Positions 30,504-50,500 of a stretch of DNA of 64,000 nucleotides are shown here, piece after piece. Numbering within the stretch: position 1 is the stretch's first letter; every line of letters starts with the position of its first letter. Source of the DNA: Eriocheir sinensis (Eukaryota > Arthropoda > Malacostraca > Decapoda > Varunidae); NCBI RefSeq assembly GCF_024679095.1, contig NW_026111228.1, positions 535,037 through 599,036 on the forward strand, read 5' to 3'. The position numbers were made by a program, and so were the translations under genes. A model generated the notes under the pieces. That model saw nothing but the letters and a program-made list of their open reading frames with translations, did no database searches and was not told the DNA's origin.

Positions 30504-31932
30504 TGTGTATTTTGTATATATATTTTCATACAAATTGAAATAATTTTTTTTATTTTTTTATATATTTTCATACAAATTTTCGTTATTTAATGTGTATTTT
30601 GTATATTTATTTTTTCTACAAATATACGTTTTTTTATCTGAATTTTGTTTATTGAATTTGAAACGAATTTACCTTATTTTGTATATCTATTTTCATACAA
30701 ATTAAAATACTTCTGTGTATTTTTGTATATAGTTTTATATAAATTTACGTTATTTTATGTGTATTTTGTATATTTATATTTATACATATACACATTCTTT
30801 TATTGGTATTTTGTATATTTATTTTGATACGAATTTACATTATTTTATGTGTATTTTGTATACATTTTTTTATACGTATCTACTTCATTTTATGTGTATT
30901 TTGTTTATATATTTTTATAGAAATCTACGTTATTTTATGTGTATTCGTATATATATTTTGAAACAAATTTACATTGTTTTATATGTATTTTGCATATCTA
31001 TTTCAATACAAATTTACCTTATTGTATGTGTTTTTTGTATATTTATTTTAATACAAATTAAATTTTTTGATGTGTATTTTGCTATATATATTTTTATAAA
31101 TAAAAAAAATGCGTTATTTTATGAGTATTTTTATAAATATTTTGATACAAATCTACATTATTTTATGTATTTTGTATATACATTTCAATTCAAATTTAGC
31201 TTATTTTATCTGTATTTTGTATATCTATTTTCATACGAATTTAATTACTTCTGTGTATTTTTGTATATAGTTTTATACAAATTTACGTTATTTATGTGTA
31301 TTTTGTATATTTATATTTATACAAATACACATTCTTTTATTGGTATTTTGTTTATTTATTTTGATACGAATTTACATTATTTTATGTGTATTTTGTATAC
31401 ATTTTCTTATACGTATTTACTTCATTTTATGTGTATTTTGTATATATATTTTTATACAAATCTACGTTATTTTATATGTATTCGTATATATATTTTGAAA
31501 CAAATTTACATTGTTTTATATGTATTTTGCATATCTATTTCAATACAGATTTACCTTATTGAATGTGTATTTTGTATATTTATTTTAATACAAATTAATT
31601 TTTCATGTGTATTTTGGTATATATATTTTTATAAAAATGCGTTATTTAATGGGTATTTTGCATCTTTATTTTCATACAAATTTACATTGTTTTATTAATA
31701 TTCTGTGCATTTATTTTGATACGATTTTACATTATTCTATTTGTGTTTTGTATATATTTTGTTATACATATTTACATTATTTAATGTGTATTTTGTATAT
31801 TTTAAAACAAATTTACGTTATTTTATGCGCATCTGTTAAAATGTTTTGATAGAAATTTATATTATTTTATGTATTTTGTATATATATTTCAATACAAATT
31901 TAGTTTATTTAGTTTATTTATATCTATTTTCA
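30504..31932 (+). repeat. Satellite block 20, plus orientation
   Basis: Starts at a spacer-less fold-back centred at about 30,503. Its second half (31,130-31,930) is a direct paralog of 37,028-37,756. It includes the longest uninterrupted open frame in the satellite (30,757-31,698), whose product is pure 15-residue repeats and is not taken as a gene. Confidence 0.86.
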
Positions 31933-35572
<3,640 letters not shown>

Positions 35573-36404
35573 TTACTCATACAAATTTATATTATTTATT
35601 GGTATTTTGTTTATTTATTTTGATACGAATTACATGATTATATGTGTATTTTGTACATATTTTTTATACGTATTTACATTATTTAATGTGTATTTTGTTT
35701 ATATATTTTCATACAAATTTACGTTATTATATGTGTATTTGTATAAATATTTTGATTCAAATTTACTTTATTTCATGTATTTTGTATATATATTTCAATT
35801 CAAATTTAGCTTATTTTGTGTGTATTTTGTATATATTTTCATACAAATTTAATTACTTCTGTGTATTTTTGTATATAGTTTTATATAAATTTACGTTATT
35901 TTATGTGTATTTTGTATATTTATAATTATACATATACACATTCTTTTATTGGTATTTTGTTTATTTATTTTGATACGAATTTACATTATTTTATGTGTAT
36001 TTTGTATACATTTTTTTATACGTATTTGCTTCATTTTATGTGTATTTTGTATATATATTTTTATAGAAATCTACGTTATTTTATGTGTATTCGTATATAT
36101 ATTTTGAAACAAATTTACATTGCTTTATATGTATTTTGCATATCTATTTCAATACAAATTTACCTTATTGTATGTGTTTTTTGTATATTTATTTTAATAC
36201 AAATTTAATTTTTTGATGTGTATTCTGGTATATATATTTTTATAAATAAAAAAAAATGCGTTATTTTATGGGTATTTTGCTTCTTTATTTTCATACAAAT
36301 TTACATTATTTTATTAATATTCTGTGTATTTATTTTGATACGATTTTACATTATTCTATTTGTGTTTTGTACATATTTTTTTATACAAATTTACGTTTTT
36401 TTTT
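35573..36404 (+). repeat. Satellite block 22, plus orientation
   Basis: Direct paralog of 3,892-4,706, with the same CACGTTTACTCATACAAATT switch at its left end. Confidence 0.86.
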
Positions 36405-37027
36405 ATAAAATTATTGATACCAAAATACATATCAAATATTTCAATTTGTAGTAAAATAAATATACAAAATGCACATACAATAAGGAAATAAATATGCAAA
36501 ATACATATAAAATAATGTAAATTTGTTTCAAAATATATATACGAATACACATAAAATAACGTAGATTTCTATAAAAATACATATACAAAATACATATAAA
36601 ATTAAGTAAATACGTATACAAAAATGTATACAAAATTCACATAAAATAATGTAAATTCGTATAAAAGTAAATAAACAATATACCAATAAAATAATGTGTA
36701 TTTGTATAAATATAAATATACAAAATGCACATAAAATAACGTAAATTTATATAAAACTATATACATAAAATAACGCAAATTTCTATAAAAATATATGTAC
36801 AAAAATGAGCATCAAATAAATTTGCATAAAAATATATATACAAAACACACATTAGATAATGTAAATGAGTATAAAAATATGTATAGAAAATACCTATGAA
36901 ATAATCTAAATTCGTATCGAGTTAAATTAAGAAAATACCAATAAAATAATGTAATTTTGGATGAAAATATATATACAAAATACACATAAAATAACCTAAA
37001 TACAAATACAAATATACACATAAAATA
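36405..37027 (-). repeat. Satellite block 23, minus orientation
   Basis: Direct paralog of 4,707-5,247, extended by the AACCTAAATACAAATACAAA monomer. Ends at CATAAAATATTGTATTTTGT, where orientation flips. Confidence 0.85.
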
Positions 37028-37756
37028 TTGTATTTTGTATATACATTTCAATTCAAATTTAGCTTATTTTATCTGTTTTTTGTATATCTATTTTCATACG
37101 AATTTAATTACTTCTGTGTATTTTTGTATAGTTTTATACAAATTTACGTTATTTTATGTGTATTTTGTATATTTATATTTATAGAAATACACATTCTTTT
37201 ATTGGTATTTTGTTTATTTATTTTGATACGAATTAACATCATTATATGAGTATTTTGTATATATATTTTTATACAAATCTACGTTATTTTATGAGTATTC
37301 GTATATATATTTTGAAGCAAATTTACATTGTTTTATATGTATTTTGCATATCTATTTCAATACAGATTTACCTTATTGTATGTGTATTTTGTATATTTAT
37401 TTTAATACAAATTAATTTTTTCATGTGTATTTTGGTATATATATTTTTATAAAAAATGCGTTATTTAATGGGTATTTTGCATCTTTATTTTCATACAAAT
37501 TTACATTATTTTATTAATATCCTGTGTATTTATTTTGATGCGATTTTACATTATTCTATTTGTGTTTTGTATATGTTTTTTTATACATATTTACATTATT
37601 TAATGTGTATTTGTATATTTTAAAACAAATTTACGTTATTTTATGCGCATCTGTTAAAATATTTTGATACAAATTTACATTATTTTATGTATTTTGTATA
37701 TATATTTCAATACAAATTTAGTTTTTTTTATGTATATTTTGTATATCTATTTTCAT
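37028..37756 (+). repeat. Satellite block 24, plus orientation
   Basis: Direct paralog of about 31,150-31,932. Both end at a TTTTCATT(C/T)GTATCAAAAT switch. Confidence 0.86.
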
Positions 37757-39081
37757 TCGTATCAAAATAAATAAACAAAATAGCAATAAAATAAAGTAAA
37801 TTTGTATGAGAAAACATATACAAATACACATAAATTAACGCAAATTTCTAAAAAAATATATGTACAAAAATACACATAGAATAAAGTAAATTTGCATAAA
37901 AATATATATACAAAACACACATTAAATAAAGTAAATGCGTACAAAAAAAAACCTAAATTTGTATAAAACTATATACAAAAATACACAAAAATATTTAAAA
38001 TTTGTATGAAAAGAAATATACAAAATACACATAAATTAGGTAAATTTGTATTGAAATACATATACAAAATACACATAGAATAATGTAAATTTGAATGAAA
38101 ATATATAAACAAATACACTTAAAATAACGTAAATTTGTATAAAATATATATGGAAGATACACATTAAATAATGTAAATGTGTATAAAAAAATATATACAA
38201 AAAAGAAATAGAATAATGTAAAATCCTATCAATATAAATACACAGAATATCAATAAAATAATGTAAATTTGTAAGAAAAGAAAGATGCAAAATTCCCATA
38301 AAATAGCGCATTTTTTAAAAAAAATATATATACCAAAATACGCATAAAATATTTAAATTTGTATTGAAATAAATATACAAAATGCATATACAGTAAGGTA
38401 AATATGTATTGAAAGAGATATTCAAAAATACATATAAAACAAAGTAAATTTGTTTCACAATATATATACGAATACACATAAAATAACGTAGATTTCTATA
38501 AAAATATATATACAAAATACACATGAAATTATGTAAATACGTATAAAAATATATATACAAAATAAATATCTAGGTAAATTCGTGTCAAAATAAATAAACA
38601 AAATATCATGAAAAGAATGTGTATTTGTATGAAAATAAATAATAGATAATAAATTTGTATGAAATATATATGCAAGATACACATTAAATAATGTAAATAT
38701 GTATAAAAAATATATATACAAAAACAAATAGAATAATGTGAAATCGTATCAAAATAAATACACCGAATATTAATAAAATAATGTAAATTTGTATGAAAAT
38801 AAAGATGCAAAATTCCCATCAAATAGCGCATTTCTTATAAAAATATATATACCAAAATACACATAAAATATTTAAATTTGTATTGAAGTAAATATACAAA
38901 ATGCACATACAATAAGGTAAACTTGTATTGAAAGAGATATGCAAAAATACATATAAAACAATGAAAATTTGTTTCAAAATATATATACGAATACACATAA
39001 AATAACGTAGATTTCTATAAAAATATATATACAAAATACACATAAATTAAGTTAATACGTGTACAAATAGATATACAAAAT
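37757..39081 (-). repeat. Satellite block 25, minus orientation
   Basis: Its first part resembles 31,935-32,100 and 32,590-32,770. Positions 37,945-38,500 match 32,765-33,320 and positions 38,600-39,050 match 33,410-33,880 in direct orientation. Confidence 0.85.
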
Positions 39082-39583
39082 ACAAATTTGCCTAACTTTA
39101 TGTGTATTTTCCATATCTATTTTCAAACAAACTTAAATTATTTTTGTGTATTTTTGTATATATTTTTATACAAATTTTAGTTATTTTATTTGTTTTTTGT
39201 ATATATATTTTCCTACAAATATACATTCTTTTATTGGAATTTCGTGTATTTAATTTTTTAAAAATTTACATTATTTTATATGTATTTTGTATATATATTT
39301 TTCTACGTATTTAAATTATTTTATGTGTATTTTATATATACATTTTCATAAAAATTTACGTTATTTTATTGTGTGTATTCTTATATATTTTGAAACAAAT
39401 TTTATACAAATTTATGTTATTTTATGTGTATTTCTATATATATTTTCACAAAACTTTATATTATTTCATGTGTATTCTTACATATATTTTATTACAAATT
39501 TACCTTATTTTATGTTTATTTTGTATATTTATTTCATTCAATTTTAAATTATTTAATGTGTATTTTTGTATTTGTATTTGTAT
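39082..39583 (+). repeat. Satellite block 26, plus orientation
   Basis: Inverted counterpart of about 10,620-11,110 and 56,090-56,550, including the ACAATAAAATAACGT-type monomer, here as GTTATTTTATTGTGTGTATT. Confidence 0.84.
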
Positions 39584-39623
39584 CGTAAATTTGTATAAAA
39601 CTATATACAAAAATACACAGAAG
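39584..39623 (-). repeat. Satellite block 27, single minus monomer
   Basis: One minus-oriented monomer (CGTAAATTTGTATAAAACTA to ATACACAGAAG) inserted between plus blocks. It marks two switches within 40 bp. Confidence 0.8.
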
Positions 39624-40682
<1,059 letters not shown>

Positions 40683-40925
40683 TAACAAAAATAAATACAG
40701 AATACACAAAAATAGATATGCAAAATACATATAAACAATGTAAATTTGTTTCAAAATATATATACGAATACACATGAAATAAGGTAGATTTCTATAAAAA
40801 TATATATGCAAAATGCACATAAAATTAAGTAAATACGTATAAAAATGTATACAAAATACACATAAAATAATGTAAATTAGTATCAAAATAAATAAACAAA
40901 ATACCAATAAAAGAATGTGTATTTG

Positions 40926-41027
<102 letters not shown>

Positions 41028-41720
41028 AAATACACATTAAATAATATAAATTTGTTTAAAACTATACAAAATACACATGAAATGATGTAAATACGTATAA
41101 AAATATATATACAAAATACACATTAAATAATGTAAATTCGCGTCAAAATAAATAAACAAAATATCAATAAAAGAATGTGTATTTGTATCAAAATAGATAT
41201 ACAAAATACACATAAAATAACCTAAATTTGTATCAAACTATATACAAAAATACACAAAAATATTTTAAATTTGTATGAAAATAAAAATACAAAATACACA
41301 TAAATTAGGTAAATTTGTATGGAAATACATATACAAAATGCACATAAAATAATGTAAATTTGAATGAAAATACATAAACAAATACACTTAAAATAACGTA
41401 AATTTGTATAAAAAAGTATATACAAAACACAAATAGAATAATGTAAAATCGTATCAAAATAAATACACAGAATATTAATAAAATAATGTAAATTTGTATG
41501 AAAATAAAGAGGCAAAATACCCATAAAATAACGCATTTTTTTTATTTATAAAAATATATATTGCAGAATACACATAAAAAAATTAGATTTGTATTAAAAT
41601 AAATATATAAAAAACACATACAATAAGGTAAATTTGTATTGAAATAGATAGCCAAAATACATATAAAGCAATGTAAATTTGTTTCAAAATATGTATACGA
41701 ATACACATAAAATAACGTAG

Positions 41721-41837
<117 letters not shown>

Positions 41838-42305
41838 AAATACACATAAAATGAAGTAAATACGTATAAAAAATGTATACAAAAAACACATAAAATAATG
41901 TAAATTCGTATCAAAATAAATAAACAAAATACTAATAAAAGAATGTGTATTTGTATAAATATAAATATGCAAAATACACATAAAATAACGTAAATTTATA
42001 TAAAACTATATACATAAATACACAAAAGTAATTAAATTTGTATGAAAATATATACAAAATACACACAAAATAAGCTAAATTTGAATTGAAATATATATAC
42101 AAAATACATGAAATAAAGTAAATTTGTATCAAAATATTTATACAAATACACATATAATAACGTAAATTTGTATGAAAATATATAAACAAAATACACATTA
42201 AATAATGTAAATACGTATAAAAAAATGTGTACAAAATACACATATCATGTAATTCGTATCAAAATAAATAAACAAAATACCAATAAAATAATATAAATTT
42301 GTATG

Positions 42306-45300
42306 AGTAAACGTGAATGTTGCATATTTTTTCAATACAAATTTACCTTATTATATACGCATTTTGTATATTAATTTTAATACAAATTTAATTATTTGTA
42401 TCTGTATTTTTATAAACATATGCTTTATTTTTTGGGTATTTTGCATCCTTATTTTCATACAAATATACATTATTTTATTGATATTCTGCTCATTCATTTT
42501 GATACGAATTGACATTATTCTATGTGTATTTTGTATATATTTTTCATACAAATTTACGTTATTTTATGTGTATTTGTTTATATATTTTGACACAAATTTA
42601 CAATATTTTATGGCTATTTTGTATATACATTTCAAAAGAAATTTACCTAGTTTTATGTGTATTTTGTATATCTATTTTCATACAAACTCAAATTATTTCT
42701 ATGTATTTTTGTATATATTTTAATACAAATTTTAGTTATGTTATGTGTATTTTGTAAATTTATTTTCATTCATATATATATTTTATTTTATTGGTGTTTT
42801 GTTGATTTATATTGATACGAATTTACATTATTTTATATGTACTTTGTATATATATTTTTATACGCTTTTATATTATTTAATATTTATTTTGAATATATAT
42901 TTTTATACAAATTCATGGTATTTTATGTGTAAATGTATATATATATTCATATAAATTTACATTATTTTATGTGTATTTTGTACATATATTTTATTACAAA
43001 TCTACCTTATTTTATGGGTATTTTGTATATGTATTTTGTATATTTATATTTATCCAAATCCACATTCTTTTATTGGTATTTTGTTTATTTATTTTAAATC
43101 GAATATACATTATTTTATGTGTATTTTGTATACATTTTTTTATACGTATTTACTTAGTTTTATGTGTATTTTGTTATATATTTTTATAGAAATCTACGTT
43201 TTTTTATTTGTATTCGTATATATATTTTGAAACAAATTTACATTGTTTTATATGTATTTTTGCATATCTCTTTCAATACAAATTTACCTTATTGTATGTG
43301 CATTTTGTATATTTATTTCAATGCAAATTTAAATATTTTATGTGTATTTTGGTATATATTTTTATAAGAAATGCGCTATTTTATGGGAATTTTGCATCTT
43401 TATTTTCATACAAATTTACATTATTTTATTAATATTCGGTGTATTTATTTTGATACGAATTTACATTATTCTATTTGTTTTTTTTATATACTTTTTTATA
43501 CATATTTACATTATTTAATGAGTACCTTGCATATATATTTTATACAAATTTATTATCTATTATCTATTTTTATACAAATACACATTCTTTACATGATATT
43601 TTGTTTATTTATTTTGACACGAATTTACATTATTTGATATGTATTTTGTATATATATTTTTATACGTATTTACATAATTTCATATGTATTTTGTATATAT
43701 ATTTCTATAGAAATCTACTTTATTTTATGTGTATTCGTATATATATTTTGAAACAAATTTACATTGTTTTAAATGTATTTTTGAATATCTCTTTTAATAC
43801 AAAATTACCTTACTGCATATGCATTTTGTATATTTATTTCAATACAAATTTAAATATTTTATGTGTATTTTGGTAAATATATTTTTATAAAAAATGCGAT
43901 AATTTTTGGGAATTTTGCATCTTTATTTTCATACAAATTTACGTTATTTTAAGTGTATTTGTTTATATATTTTCATTCAAATTTACATTATTTGATGTGT
44001 ATTTTGTATATGTATTTCAATACAAATTTACCTAATTTTATGTGTATTTTGTATATTTCTTTTCATACAAATTTAAATTATTTTTGTGTATTTTTGTATA
44101 TAGTTTTATACAAATTTAGGTTATTTTATGTACGCATTTACATTATTTAGTGTGTGTTTTGTATATATATTTTTTTGCAAATTTACTTTATTTTATCTGC
44201 ATTTTTGTACATATATTTTTATAGAAATTTGCGTTATTTGTATATGTTTTTTCATACAAATCTACATTATTTTATTGCTATTTTGTTTATTTATTTTGAT
44301 ACGAATTACATGATTATATGTGTATTTTGTACATATTTTTTATACGTATTTACATTACTTAATGTGTATTTTGTTTATATATTTTTAAACAAATCTACGT
44401 TATTATATGTATTCGTATAAATATTTTGATACAGATTTACATTATTTTATGTATTTTGTATGTACATTTCAAATCAAATTTAGCTCATTTTAGCTGTATT
44501 TTGTATATATATTTTCATACAAATTTAATTACTTCTGTGTATTTTTGTATATAGTTTTATACAAATTTACGATATTTTATGTGTATTTTGTATATTTATA
44601 TTTATACAACTACACATTCTTTTACTGGTATTTTGTTTATTTATTTTGATACGATTTTTATGTATTTTTTGTATTCATTTTTTTTACGTATTTACTTCAT
44701 TTTATGTGTATATATTTTTATAGAAATCTACGTTATTTTATGTGTATTTTACAAATACACATTCTTTTATTGGTATATTGTTTATTTACATTTATACGAA
44801 TTTACATTATTTTATGTGTATTTTGTATACATTTTTTTATACGTATTAACTTAATATTATGTGTATTTTGTATATGTGTTTTTATAGAAATCTACGTTAT
44901 TTTATGTGTATTCGTATATATATTTTGAAACAAATTTACATTATTTTATATGTATTTTGCATATCTATTTGAATACAAATTTACCTTATTGTATGTGCAT
45001 TTTGTATATTTATTTTAATACAAATTCAAATATTTTATGTGTATTTTGGTATCAATATTTTTATAAAAAATGCGTTATTTTAAAGGTATTTTGCATCTTA
45101 ATTTTCATACAAGTTTACATTATTTTATTAATATTCTGTGTATATATTTTGATACGATTTTACATTATTCTATTTGTGTTTTGTATATATTTTTTTTATA
45201 CATATTTACATTATTTAATGTGTATTTTGATTATATATTTCATACAAATTTACGTTATTATATGTGTATTTGTTTATATATTTTCTTTCAAATTTACATT

Positions 45301-46625
45301 ATTTTATATGTATTTTGTATATGTATTTCAATACAAATTAACCTAATTTTATGTGTATTTTGTATATTTCTTTTCATACAAATATAAATTATTTTTGTGT
45401 ATTTTTGTATATAGTTTTATACAAATTTAGGTAATTTTATGTATGCATTTACATTATTTAATGTGTGTTTTGTATATATATTTTTATCCAAAGTTACTTT
45501 ATTTTACGTTCATTTTTGGACATATATTTTTATGGAAATTAGCATTATTTTATATGTATTTGTATATGTTTTCTCATACAAATTTACATTATTTTATTGA
45601 TATTTTGTTTATTTAGTTTGATACGAATTACATGATTATATGTGTATTTTGTACATATTTTTTATACGTATTTACATTACTTAATGTGTATTTTGTTTAT
45701 ATATTTTTAAACAAATTTACGTTATTATATGTATTTTTATAAATATTTTGATACAAATTTACATTATTTTATGTATTTTCTATATACATTTCAATTCAAA
45801 TTTAGCTTATTTTATCTGTATTTTGTATATCTATTTTCATACGAATTTAATAACTTCTGTGTATTTTTGTATATAGTTTTATACAAATTTACGTTATTTT
45901 ATGTGTATTTTGTATGTTTATATTAATACAAATACACATTCTTTTATTGGTATTTTGTTTATTTATTTTGATACGAATTTACATTATTTTATGCATATTT
46001 TGTATACATTTTCTGATACGTATTTACTTCATTTTATGTTTATTTTGTATATATATTTTTATACAAATCTACGTTATTTTATGTGTATTCGTATATATAT
46101 TTTGAAACAAATTTACATTGTTTTATATGTATTTTGCATATCTATTTCAATACAGATTTACATCATTGTATGTGTATTTTGTATATTTATTTTAATACAA
46201 ATACACATTCTTTTATTGATATTTTAATTATTTATTTTGACACGAATTTACATTATTTAATGTGTATTTTGTATATATTTTTATACGTATTTACAACATT
46301 TCATGTGTATTTTGTATATATATTTCTATAGAAATCTACGTTATTTTATGTGTATTCGTATATATATTTTGAAACAAATCTATATTATTTTATATGTATT
46401 TTGTATATATATTTCATTTTAAATTTGCCTTATTTTAAGTTTTTTTTTATATCTATTTTCATTCAAATTCAAATCATTTGATGTGTATATATTTATTTGT
46501 ATTTACGTTATTTTATGTGTATTTTCTATATATATTTTCATTCAAAAATACATTATTTTATCGGTATTTTGTTCATTTATTTCGATACGAATTTAGATTA
46601 TTTCATGTGTATTTTCTATACATAT
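42306..46625 (+). repeat. Satellite block 30, plus orientation
   Basis: Positions 42,306-43,370 are the inverted copy of block 3. Positions 43,030-44,500 are a direct paralog of 49,210-50,850 (offset 6,189 bp at first, about 6,323 bp later, so one side has a monomer-scale indel). Positions 46,190-46,625 match 23,670-24,092. Confidence 0.86.
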
Positions 46626-47573
46626 ACATATAGAGTAAATTTCTATGAAAATATATATTCAAAATACATATAAAATTATGTAAATAAGTATAAAAATATA
46701 TATATCAAATACACCTAAAAAAAATGAAAATTCGTATCAAAATAAATAAATAAAATTCCGATAAAAGAACGTAAATTCGAATTAAAATAAATAAACAAAA
46801 TACCAATAAAAGAATGTGTATTTGGATAAATATAAATATACAAAATACACATACAAAATAAACTTAAAATAAGGTAGATTTGTAATAAAATATATGTACA
46901 AAATACACATAAGATAATGTAAATTTATATGAAAATATATATACAAATACACATAAAATACCATGAATTTGTATAAAAATATATATTCAAAATAAATATT
47001 AAATTATGGAAAAGCGTATAAAAATATATATACAAAGTACATATAAAATAATGTAAATTCGTATCAATATAAATCAACAAAACACCAATAAAATAATATA
47101 TATTTGAATGAAAATAACTTTACAAAATACACATAACATAAATAAAATTTGTATTAAGATATATTCAAAAATACATAGAAATAATTTGAGTTTGTATGAA
47201 AATAGATATACAAAATACACATAAAACTAGGTAAATTTCTTTTGAAATGTATATACAAAATACCCATAAAATATTGTAAATTTGTGTCAAAATATAAACA
47301 AATACATAAAATAAAGTAAATTTGTATGAAAAATATATACAAAATACACATAGAATAATGTCAATTCCTATCAAAATGAATGAGTAGAATATCAATAAAA
47401 TAATGTAAATTTGTATGAAAATAAAGATGCAAAATACCCAAAAAATAGAGAATATGTTTATAAAAATACAGATACAAAAATACACATCGAATAATTAAAT
47501 TTGTATTAACATTAATATACAAAATGCGTATATAATAAGGTAAATTTGTATTGAAAAAATATGCAACATACAC
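46626..47573 (-). repeat. Satellite block 31, minus orientation
   Basis: Positions 46,626-46,770 match 24,093-24,228. The rest matches block 3 (2,700-3,525). Positions 46,915-46,990 are the closest unoccupied version of the retrotransposon insertion site. Confidence 0.86.
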
Positions 47574-50500
47574 GTTTACTCATACAAATTTATATTATTT
47601 TATTGGTATTTTGTTTATTTATTTTGATACGAATTACATGATTATATGTGTATTTTGTACATATTTTTTATACGTATTTACTTTATTTAATGTGTATTTT
47701 GTTTATATATTTTCATACAAATTTACGTTATTATATGTGTATTTGTATAAATATTTTGATACAAATTTACTTTATTTCATGTATTTTGTATATATATTTC
47801 AATTCAAATTTAGCTTATTTCGTGTGTATTTTGTATATATTTTCATACAAATTTAATTACTTCTGTGTATTTTTGTATAGAGTTTTATATAAATTTACGT
47901 TATTTTATGTGTATTTTGTATATTTATATTCATATATATACACATTCTTTTATTGGTATTTTGTTTATTTATTTTGATACGAATTTACATTATTTTATGA
48001 TATATATTTTATCCAAATTTACATTATTTTATGTGTATTTGTTTATATATTTTCATACATATTTACATTATTTTATGTGTTTTTTGTATATATATTTTTC
48101 TACGTATTTAAATTATTTTATGTGTATTTTGTATATACATTTTCATAAAAAAATTACGTTATTTTATTGTGTGTATAAGTATATATTTTGATACAAATTT
48201 TATACAAATTCATGTTATTTAATGTGTATTTGTATATACATTTTCATACAAATTTATATTATTTTATGTGTATTTTTTCATATATTTCATTACAAATTTA
48301 CCTTATTTTATGTTTATTTTGTATATTTATTTCATTCAATTTTAAATTATTTTATGTGTATATTTGTATTTGTATTTAGGTTATTTTATGTGTATTTTGT
48401 ATATATATTTTCATCCAAAATTACATTATTTTATTGGTATTTCTTAATTTAATTCGATATGAATTTAGATTATTTCATAGGTATTTTGTATACATATTTT
48501 TATACTCGTTTACATTATCTAATGTGTGTTTTGTATATATATTTTTAAGCAAATTTATCTAATGTTCATTTTTGTACATATATTTTTATAGAAATTTGCG
48601 TTATTTTATGTATATAGTTTTATATAAATTTACGTTATTTTATGTGCATTTTGTATATTTATATTTATACAAATACACATTCTTTTATTGGTATATTGTT
48701 TATTTACATTTATACAATTTACATTATTTTATGTGTATTTTGTATACATTTTTTATAAGTATTTACTTAATTTTATGTGTATTTTGAATATGTATTTTTA
48801 TAGAAATCTACGTTATTTTATGTGTATTCGTATATATATTTTGAAACAAATTTACATTATTTTATATGTATTTTGCATATCTATTTCAATAAAATTTACC
48901 TTATTGTATGTGCATTTTCTATATTTATTTTAATACAAGTTCAAATATTTTATGAGTATTGTGGTATCAATATTTTTTAAAAAAATGCGTTAGTTTTTAC
49001 GTATTTTGCATCTTAATTTTCAGTTTATAGGTACTTTGTATATATATTGTTATACGATTTTACATTATTTAATATTTATTTTGAATATATATTTTATACA
49101 GATTCATGGTATTTTATGTGTTTTGTATATATATTTTCATATAAATTTACATTATTTTATGTGTATTCGTATATATATTTTATTACAAATCTACCTTATT
49201 TTATGTTTATTTTGTATGTGTATTTAGTATATTTATATTTATCCAAATACACATTCTTTTATTGGTATTTTGTTTATTTATTTTAATTCGAATTTATATT
49301 ATTTTATGTGTATTTTGTATACATTTTTTATACGTATTTACTCAATTTTATGTGTATTTTGTATATATATTTTTATAGAAATCTACGTTTTTTTATTTGT
49401 ATTCGTATATATATTTTGAAACAAATTTACATTGTTTTATATGTATTTTTGCATATCTCTTTCAATACAAATTTACCTTATTGTATGTGCATTTTGTATA
49501 TTTATTTCAATACAAATTTAAATATATTATGTGTATTTTGGTATATATATTTTATAAGAAATGCGCTATTTTATGGAATTTTGCATCTTTATTTTCATAC
49601 AAATTTACATTATTTTATTAATATTCGGTGTATTTATTTTGATACGATTTTACATTATTCTATTTGTTTTTTTTATATACTTTTTTATACATATTTACAT
49701 TATTTAATGTGTATCTTGCATATATATTTTATACAAATTTATTATCTATTATCTATTTTCATACAAATACACATTCTTTTCATGATATTTTGTTCATTTA
49801 TTTTGACACGAATTTACATTATTTGATATGTATTTTGTATATATATTTTTATACGTATTTACATAATTTCATATGTATTTTGTATATATATTTCTATAGA
49901 AATCTACTTTATTTTATGTGTATTCGTATATATATTTTGAAACAAATTTACATTGTTTTATATGTATTTTTGAATATCTCTTTCAATACAAATTTACCTT
50001 AATGTATATGCATTTTGTATATTTATTTCAATACAAATTTAAATATTTTATGTGTATTTTGGTATATATATTTTTATAAAAAATGCGATAATTTTTGGGA
50101 ATTTTGCATCTTTATTTTCATACAAATTTACATTATTTTATTGATATTCTGTGTATTTATTTTGATACGATTTTACATTATTCTATTTGTTTTTTGTATT
50201 TATTTTTTTATACACATTTACATTATTTAATGTGTATCTTGCATATATATTTTATGCAAATTTACGTTATTTTAAGTGTATTTGTTTATATATTTTCATT
50301 CAAATTTACATTATTTGATGTGTATTTTGTATATGTATTTCCATACAAATTTACCTAATTTTATATGTATTTTGTATATTTCTTTTCAAACAAATTTAAA
50401 TTATTTTTGTGTATTTTTGTATATAGTTTTATACAAATTTAGGTTATTTTATGTACGCATTTATATTATTTAGTGTTTGTTTTGTATATATATTTTTATG

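Noticed and set aside
30757..31698. 313-codon plus-strand open frame and the many 60-230-codon open frames elsewhere, rich in Phe/Tyr/Ile/Cys and looking like membrane proteins
   Set aside because: They are 15-residue repeats created by the 45-bp monomer, occur in several frames and both orientations, start at arbitrary Met codons and are not bounded by gene signals.
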